DNA of 64,000 nt from DASUPK01 sp963848955 (GTDB taxonomy: Bacteria > Actinomycetota > Thermoleophilia > Solirubrobacterales > 70-9). The stretch spans positions 29,756 to 93,755 of the forward strand of contig CAWKFQ010000018.1 of the NCBI GenBank assembly GCA_963848955.1, written 5' to 3'. The notes under the pieces are model-generated. The model ran no database searches and was not told where the DNA came from. It worked only from the letters and a program-made list of their open reading frames with translations. Positions 57,891 to 64,000 of the stretch are shown here, piece by piece (position 1 is the stretch's first letter; the number at the start of each line of letters is the position of its first letter). The translations under genes were made by a program, and so were the position numbers.

Positions 57891-58874
57891 ATGGCCCGCA
57901 TCCTGCTCGGGGTGAGCGGTGGCATCGCCGCCTACAAGTCGCTTGAGCTGGCCCGCCTGGCCACCAAGGAGGGCCACGCCGTCCGCGTCGTGATGACGCC
58001 CACGGCGGAGCGCTTCATCGGCAAGGCATCCTTCGAGGGGATCGTCGGCGCACCGGTGCTCATCGATGAGTTCGAGCGCGACCCGACCCGTGGTGCGTTC
58101 CCGGGCGATCCGGTCCCCGGGCACGACCCGATAGGGCACCTCGAGGTGGTGGCCAATGCCGACGCATACCTGGTCGCGCCAGCCTCGGCCAACACCATCG
58201 CCAAGCTTGCCGCGGGGATCGCCGACTCGATGCTGACCACCTCGTTCCTCGCCTGTGCAGCCCCGAGGCTGGTTGCGCCCGCGATGAACGACCGGATGTA
58301 CCGGGACGCCGGCGACCCAGGCGAACCTGGCGACGCTTCGCCAGCGCGGGATCGCCGTGATCGAGCCGGAGGAGGGGGACCTCGCCTCCCGCGGCGAGCA
58401 CGGGGTGGGGAGGCTTCCCGAGCCCCGGACGCTCCTCGACGCGATCGAGACAGTGGTGCCCAGGCCGAGTGGTCCCTGGGACGGGCTGCGGGTCCTGATC
58501 TCCGCGGGCGGCACCCGCGAGCCGATCGACCCTGTGCGCTTCATCGGCAACCGCTCCTCCGGCCGAATGGGCCTGGCCCTCGCGGAGCGCGCAGCGCGGC
58601 GCGGGGGCGACGTCACCCTGGTCGCCGCGAACGTCTCCCGTCCGGCACCCCCGGGGTGAGAAGGGTCGACGTCGAAACCGCCGCCGAGCTCGCCGACGCC
58701 CTGGCTCGCGAGTTCGACTCCGCCGATGTCCTGGTGATGGCGGCGGCGCCGGGCGCCGCGGAACCTTCCTTGGCTTCTTCCTCCCTCACCGAAGTGAGGG
58801 AGGCGGAGCGCCGGGAGGCGTTCCTTCTCGATTTCGCCTTTCCACCTTCGCGCTCCGCGCTTCGGCGGACTTGA
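57891..58874 (+). pseudogene. coaBC: coaBC (Dfp), frameshifted and cut at a junction
   Basis: Bifunctional phosphopantothenoylcysteine synthetase/decarboxylase. The CoaC half is good: ILLGVSGGIAAYKSLELARL, PASANTIAKLAAGIADSML, VAPAMNDRMY. CoaB begins LRVLISAGGTREPIDPVRFI and GNRSSGRMGLALAE. Frames break near 58312 and 58652. After DVLVMAAAP (~58750) the CoaB sequence ends abruptly; the frame runs on to 58874 in unrelated sequence. The gene is essential, so this is more likely an assembly or insertion break than loss. Confidence 0.85.
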
Positions 58875-58899
58875 ATCCGACGAAGCTCACGAAGTGAGC
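58781..58899. repeat. Two related palindromes after the coaBC break
   Basis: CTCCCTCAC-CGAA-GTGAGGGAG (58781-58802) and GCTCAC-GAA-GTGAGC (58885-58899) share the CTCAC.GAAGTGAG core. They look like copies of a small dispersed element and mark the non-coding sequence just beyond the broken coaBC. Confidence 0.45.
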
Positions 58900-59259
58900 G
58901 TAGGCGGGGCGGCGACCACGCTCGTTATCGGAGAGCGTGCCGCCTGCCGGCGCTCCACCGCGGCTTGACCGGTTCAGGACTTTCCTGGCGTCCGGGCCCC
59001 GCTTTCTCCGAGGGTATTGCGGGCCTCGTGTCAGCCAGCTCCTGGCAGGGGACCAATAGTGTCCCCGGGGGGAGCCCCGCGCCGCCCCAGTCCAGGTTTT
59101 GCGAGACCTGTCCGGAGGGACCGCACCCTGCTCCGCCAACAGACGCCTCATGAGGCGCCCTCGATTGAGCAAGGTGCGGGAATGATAACGCGGTTTCGAC
59201 CGGGGATAAGTGCGTTTTGGGCCGGAAACGCGGTTTTTTCGGTCACGGGCTCTCCGCAC
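58900..59259. other. Junction region without supported genes
   Basis: No reading frame here resembles a known protein. Long frames on both strands have Arg/Gly/Pro-rich shadow composition. A change of genome type occurs somewhere in 58,750-59,260: left of it are actinobacterial genes, right of it alphaproteobacterial-type palindromes and genes. Confidence 0.5.
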
Positions 59260-59355
59260 CCACCGCCATCGCCCGCGAAAGCGGGCGATCCAAGTAATCA
59301 CGCGCGATGGAGCAGGCTGTGGTTACTGGGTCCCCGCTTTCGCGCGGGTCACAAG
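59260..59355. repeat. Bradyrhizobium-type intergenic palindrome pair
   Basis: ATCGCCCGC-GAAA-GCGGGCGAT (59268-59289) is a perfect 9-bp hairpin; a second GC hairpin, CCCCGCTTTCGCGCGGG, lies at 59332-59347. The sequences between (CCAAGTAATCA and TGGTTACTGGG) are themselves near inverted repeats. This layout is familiar from rhizobial intergenic repeats. Confidence 0.55.
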
Positions 59356-59374
59356 AGATGCGAATAAGAGCTCG

Positions 59375-59942
59375 CTACTTCTTCCTGTAAACCAGCAGCG
59401 TCTTGAACTCGCCGACGCGTCGTCACCGGCGCTTCCTTTTCCCACTTCGCGATGATCGGCTTGGCTTTCTCGAAGCCGATCGACTTCGTGTAGAACAGGA
59501 TGTGGCCGCCCGGCTTGGTCTTGGCGGTGAACAGGTCGAGCACGCCGCGGTCGTCGATGCCGCCGTATTCCGTGCTGGCGGTGTTCGGGAAGAAGAACTC
59601 GCACAGGTGCACCATCGTCACCACGTCGAAGTCCGGCAGCAGCTTCGGATTGGTGAGATAGATGTCGCCGAAATAGGCGAGGTAGTTTTTCGCCACGCCG
59701 CGAGTTCGCCGGCGACCAGCTTGACGTAGGCCTCGTATTCCTCGATCGACGCGGTGATGCCGAACACCATGTTGCCGGAGCCGTTCTCCGCCTGCTCCTT
59801 GCCGACCACGTGATGGGTGCCGGTGCCGAAATGGTAGATCAGCTTGTTCGTCGAGCTTCTGCTCGGCGAGCCAGTCGTTGACATGCACGTCGCACGGGCA
59901 GATGTCGTCATGCAGGTCCCACTTGTCGGTCCAGTAGTTCAT
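59375..59942 (-). pseudogene. SAM-methyltransferase-like gene (several frameshifts)
   Basis: Pieces in three frames give ~190 residues: MNYWTDKWDLHDDICPCDVH, LIYHFGTGTHHVVGKEQAEN, FGITASIEEYEAYVKLVAGE, then DFDVVTMVHLCEFFFPNTAS, GVLDLFTAKTKPGGHILFYT and the end GEFKTLLVYRKK. The late part has the look of a class I methyltransferase (acidic strand, KPGGHILFYTKS loop). An AAGGAGAG site upstream suggests a start at ~59955 in another frame. Function is not certain. Confidence 0.55.
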
Positions 59943-60042
59943 CTTGAGCCATCGTCGCTCTCTCCTTGAAACGACTGTTCGTGAATCGGATCAGCGCGCG
60001 GCCGCGGCTGTCGAGCCGGCGTCGCGGTTGCGGCGGCTGCGG

Positions 60043-61766
60043 TCACGCCGCGCTTCGAGATGGATCGCGCGTCATGCAGGTGGCCGCAGCAGCGCGCGCC
60101 GGTCGATCGGTGATGACGATGGCGCGCGGCAGCCGCTCGGCAGCAGGCGGTAGAGCTCGTCGGCCGGCTTCTCGTCCAGCGCCGAGACCGGCTCGTCGAA
60201 CAGCAGCACGGCCGGCTTGTCGCCAGCAGCGCGCGGGCGAAGCGCGACGCGCTGCTGCTCGCCGCCGGAGAGCATCGACGCGCCAGTCGGCCTCCTCGTC
60301 GAGCCGCGGCGCGAGATGCGCCAGACCGACCGCCGCGAGCGCGTCGCGCATCGCCTCGTCGTCGGCACTGCGTCGGCCGGCGTCGGATAGGTCGATCGCC
60401 TGCCGCAGCGTGCCGAGCGGAAAATACGGCCGCTGCGGCAGCACCAGCACGTCGGCGTCTCGGCGGAAGCGCGACTCGTGCCCTCGCCCGAGCGGCCACA
60501 GTCCGCGTCAACGCGCGGAACAGGCTCGACTTGCCGGCGCCCGACGGCCCGGTGATCAGCACGCGCTCGCCGGGCGCGAGCCGACAGCGCCGGAACGCGC
60601 GCCATCGGCGCGCCGGCCGGCAGCCGCAGCGACGAGATCGTCGACCTGCGAGGTCGCGGCCGCCTGCCCGCCGCCACCGCGATGTCGCCCTTGCCGCGAC
60701 GCGAGCTGCGTGTCGACCGCCGCGCATCGCGCCTTCGAACTGCGCGAGGCGGTCCATGATCGCCTTCCATTCGGCGATCTTGCTGTAGGCGCTGATGCAG
60801 AACGCGAACGCGCCCTCGACGCGCTGGAACGCGAGCGCCGCCTGCATCAGCGTGCCGAGCGGGATCGCGCCGGCGAGATAGGCCGGGCTGACGATCAGGG
60901 TCGGCACCACGCGTCGAGACGTGGCGCATAGCCGGCGATGAAGCCGATGAGCTTGGTCTGCCGGCGCGACCAGCGCGCGTCCAGTTGCGCACCAGGTTGG
61001 CGAAGCGCCGGCCGAGCTCGGCGCGCTCGACCGCCTCGCCGCGCATCAGCGCGACCGGCTCGGATGGTCGGCGGCGCGCACGATGGCGAAGCGGAAATCG
61101 GATTCGTAGCGCTGCTGGTTGAAGTTGAGCGGGATCAGCCGCCAGCCGATCCAATGCGCGATCAGCGTGCCGATCGCGGCATAGAGCAGCGCCGCGACGA
61201 TCAGATAGCCGGGGAACGCGAGGTCGACGCCGAACAGCGGCAGCGGCGTGGTCAGCGACAGGCCCCACAGGATGTAGGCGAACGAGACCAGCGCGACGAT
61301 GCTGCCGAGCAGCCCGGTGCCGAGCTCATGCGTGCGCTGGATGAACAGATAGACGTCGTTGGCGATGCGCAGATGGATGTTGTCGATGCTGGTGTCGACG
61401 AAGCGCACGCGGTAGTGGCGGCCCTGCGCCATCCAGACCGACACGTAGTTCTCGGTCATCCAGCGCCGCCAGCGGATCTGCAGCGTCTGGCCGAAGTAAT
61501 ACTGCGACATGCCGGCGACGATGGCGCCGACCGCGATGAAGCAGAACACGATCAGCTCGTCCTGGAACGCGGCCCAGTTCTTCGCCTCCAGCGCGTTGAA
61601 GAAGCGCGCGTTCCAGTGCGTCACCGCGACCGCGACCTAGACCAGGCCAAGCTCGGCGGCGACCACCGCGGCGAGCAGGAGCCGCGCCGCGCACGCGATC
61701 CTCGGAGCGGAAATATGGCATCGCCACAGCCAGAAAGATGCGCACGGCGTCAACGATGCTCTTCAT
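60043..61766 (-). pseudogene. SbmA/YddA-type ABC transporter, permease-ATPase fusion (many frameshifts)
   Basis: Fused half-transporter of the ABC_membrane_2 group (YddA, Rv1819c, BacA relatives), which import B12 or peptides. Membrane half: MTHWNARFFNALEAKNWAAF, FVDTSIDNIHLRIANDVYLF, WRLIPLNFNQQRYESDFRFA, LAGAIPLGTLMQAALAFQRV. ATPase half: LITGPSGAGKSSLFRALT, LVLPQRPYFPLGTLRQAIDL, MLSGGEQQRVA and AVLLFDEPVSALDEKPADEL. At least six frame changes; the C-terminal end near 60043 is approximate. Probably intact in nature but badly sequenced. Confidence 0.75.
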
Positions 61767-61897
61767 GGATCGCTTCCCGGTTCGTCGAATTCGGCCTGCC
61801 GGCCGAATCGGCCATTATAGGGTCAAAAGCGCGGGACTTTTTGATCGGCCGCGGCGAATTGCGCGAACGCGTGCCGGTCTGCGATAAGCCTGCTGCC

Positions 61898-63157
61898 GTG
61901 CCCGAGCGCCTCACCATCGCCCGCCTCGCCCACCGCGGCGACGGCATCGCCGAGACGCCGGCCGGGCCGGTCTACGTGCCCTACACGCTGCCGGGCGAGA
62001 CCGTCGACGGTCGAGCCGGTGCCCGGCCAGCCCGACCGCCGGCACCTGCTGCGGGTCGAGAGCGCGAGCCCGGAGCGCATCGCGCCGATCTGTCCGCATT
62101 TCGGCATCTGCGGCGGCTGCGCGATGCAGCACTGGCGCCGCGACCGCTATCGCGACTGGAAGCGCGGTCTGGTCGTCGACGGCGCTGGCGCAGGCCGGCC
62201 TCGACGCGCCGGTCGATGAGCTGATCGACGCCCATGGCGAGGGCCGCCGCCGCGCCGACCTTCCATGCCGGCGCGGCACGCAGCGACGTGCTCGAGGTCG
62301 GCTTCGCCGCGCTGCGCGCGCACGACATCGTGGCGATCGACCGCTGCCCGGTGCTGGCGCCCGTCGCTCGACGGCGCGCTCGAGGCCGCCTGGGCGATCG
62401 CCGAGGCGCTCGAGCCGCGAGCGCAAGCCGCTCGACATCCAGGTGACCGCGACCGAAAGCGGCCTCGACGTCGACGTGCGCGGCTCGGGCGCGCTCAACG
62501 CGGCGCGCACGGCGAGCTGGCGCGCGTCGCGCGAGACGCACCGGCTGGCGCGGCTCACCCGCCACGGCGAACTGGTCGCGCAGCGCGCGGCGCCGACGGT
62601 GACGATGGGCCGCGCCCGCGTCGCGCTGCCGCCCGGCGCATTCCTGCAGGCGACCGCGGCCGGCGAAGCGGCGCTGGCCGAGCTGGTGCTGGCGCATGCC
62701 GGCAAGGCGAAGAGCGTCGCCGACCTGTTCTGCGGCGTCGGGCCGTTCGCGCTGCGGCTCGCCGAGCGCGCCCGCGTCGCCGCCGTTCGACAGCGACGCG
62801 GCCGCGATCGCCGCGCTCAAGCACGGCGGCGAACGCGACGTCCGGGCCTCAAGCCGGTCGAGGCGCAGGCGCGCGACCTGTTCCGCCGGCCGCTGGTGGC
62901 GCAGGAGCTGAAGCGCTTCGACGCCGTGGTGTTCGATCCGCCGCGCCAGGGCGCGCAGGCGCAGGCGCGCGAGCTCGCGCAGAGCAAGGTGCCGGTCGTC
63001 GTCGCGGTGTCGTGCAATCCGGCGACCTTCGCGCGCGATGCGCAGCATTCTGGTCGACGGCGGCTACCGGCTCACGCGCGTGACGCCGGTCGACCAGTTC
63101 CGCTATCGCGCGCATGTCGAGATCGTGGCGCAGTTCAGCGGTGGATACGCCGTCTAG
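61898..63157 (+). pseudogene. RlmD/TrmA-family rRNA uracil-C5 methyltransferase (many frameshifts)
   Basis: Class I SAM-dependent RNA m5U methyltransferase. A TRAM-like start (RLTIARLAHRGDGIAETPAG), the iron-sulfur motif CPHFGICGGCAMQHW, SAM site VADLFCGVGPFALRLAERA and active-site loops VVFDPPRQGAQAQARELA and VVAVSCNPATFARDA are clear. About seven single-base breaks, most of them insertions. GTG 61898 (VPERLTIARL) is the likely start. The stop overlaps the convergent DUF1194 stop in CTAG. Confidence 0.8.
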
Positions 63158-63994
63158 TTCCCCCAGCGCTGCTGCCAGATCTGCTCGCCGATGCGTGCAG
63201 GAGACGCGCGGCGCGCGCGCCGCGCCGGCACCACCCGCGGCTCCGGCGTGCGGCCGGCGATCTCCAGCACCAGCTTGGTGCGGATCGCCTCCTTGAACTG
63301 GTCGCGCTCCTTGATCGGGATGACGAAGGCGCCCGGCCCGCCGATCACGCAGTCCTCGAAATAGATGTCGAGATTCTCGATATCCATCGTGGCGGACATC
63401 GGCCGCTTCAGCATGATCGGCAGGCCGTTGATGGTGATGCCCTTGGCGAGCACCTCGTCGCGCGCGATCGTGACCGGCGGGCCGTTGTTGTTGGCGCCGT
63501 CGCCGGACACGTCGATCACGCGGCGCATGCCGCGATAGCCGCTGCCGTCGAACAGCGGCATGCCGAACAGCAGCGCGCCCGAGATCGAGGTGCGCGAGGC
63601 GCGGCGGTAGCGGCGCGCGGCGCGATCTCGGCGGCGAACGCGTCGGCGGTTTCCGGGCCGTCGATCAGCCGCCACGGCACGATGATCTGCGGGTGGTGCG
63701 AGCCGGCCCATTCGAAATAGGTCGATCGGCGACCTTGCCGTGCATGCCCTGGCGCAACGCCCTGCATGAATTCGCGCGAGGTGAGCGCGGCGATATAGCC
63801 CTCGCGCTGCAGCGCCTGCTCTTCCGGGTCCATCGAGTAGGAGATGTCGACCGCGAGCACGAGCTCGACATCGACCGGAATGCCGGCGCGCTGCGCGAGA
63901 ACTTGCGGCGCGTTGGGCGCCGCAAGCTAACTCCCGCGGCAATCGCAGCGGCCAGAACCGCGACAATGGCGATAATCGAGAGCCGTGCGCGCAT
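63154..63994 (-). pseudogene. DUF1194 (VWA-like) secreted protein (frameshifted)
   Basis: Fragments in three frames form a ~275-residue DUF1194 protein of alphaproteobacteria: signal or anchor helix (LSIIAIVAVLAAAIAAG), VELVLAVDISYSMDPEEQAL with the MIDAS-like DISYS, GYIAALTSREFMQG, then SISGALLFGMPLFDGSGYRG, VIDVSGDGANNNGPPV and IENLDIYFEDCVIGGPGAFV. It ends at a stop overlapping the methyltransferase stop. Function unknown. The N-terminus lies 6 bp from the end of the window. Confidence 0.75.
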
Positions 63995-64000
63995 GCGAAT

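Noticed and set aside
58786..59301. Minus-strand frame of 171 residues across the coaBC break
   Set aside because: Arg/Pro/Gly-rich, crosses palindromic repeats and the suspected misjoin, and resembles no protein.
60000..61300. Long plus-strand frames opposite the ABC transporter
   Set aside because: Arg/Ala-rich antisense shadows; the minus strand carries clear Walker and signature motifs.

Overview
The first ~58.7 kb reads as a high-GC actinobacterial chromosome, most likely class Thermoleophilia or a near relative. Support comes from the mihF-gmk-rpoZ-coaBC order, a form I CO dehydrogenase, a Rv2613c-type HIT protein, and many start codons preceded at 6-10 nt by a TANNNT hexamer with no Shine-Dalgarno sequence (leaderless style). 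From about 59.26 kb to the end the content changes to alphaproteobacterial, Bradyrhizobium-like genes and intergenic palindromes, so the window is probably a chimeric assembly or crosses a foreign junction that cuts coaBC. Many genes, including essential ones, carry single-base frameshifts; most are repaired by deleting one base, which points to insertion-type sequencing error.

18-17,582 is a molybdenum island. A HTH-Mop regulator and modABC (molybdate import) run rightward and abut moaA (cofactor synthesis). The left-running block, read from its promoter side, is coxG, five tiny single-pass membrane proteins, coxM-coxS-coxL (aerobic CO dehydrogenase), coxE, a stand-alone MoCoBD domain, an XdhC-YHS fusion, a MobA-like transferase, coxD, a second XdhC, a 61-aa ORF and moaA. 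A YceI protein diverges from coxG. A sulfite-oxidase-like Mo protein and its flavin reductase follow, preceded by a long structured leader or small RNA that ends in a strong terminator.

17.9-37.2 kb is mainly housekeeping: a lipoprotein, an RpiR-SIS regulator, pdxST (vitamin B6), an M29 aminopeptidase, yebC, ruvCAB (recombination), fused secDF, recJ, rel, and small secreted proteins. 37.2-46.7 kb holds a lipid kinase, a metallo-hydrolase, a phosphohexomutase, two HIT proteins (one at 36.3 kb), corA, threonine synthase under a SAM-I riboswitch, a MoaD/ThiS protein, tRNA-Arg(CCG) and RNase Z.

46.7-56.6 kb is a pyrimidine operon, pyrR-pyrB-pyrC-isochorismatase-like-carA-NTF2-like-carB-pyrK-pyrD, with a PyrR-binding RNA that covers the first ribosome-binding site. 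mihF-gmk-rpoZ-coaBC follow until coaBC breaks near 58.75 kb. 59.3-64 kb carries a methyltransferase-like gene, a SbmA/YddA-type ABC transporter, an RlmD-like rRNA methyltransferase and a DUF1194 protein, all heavily frameshifted.
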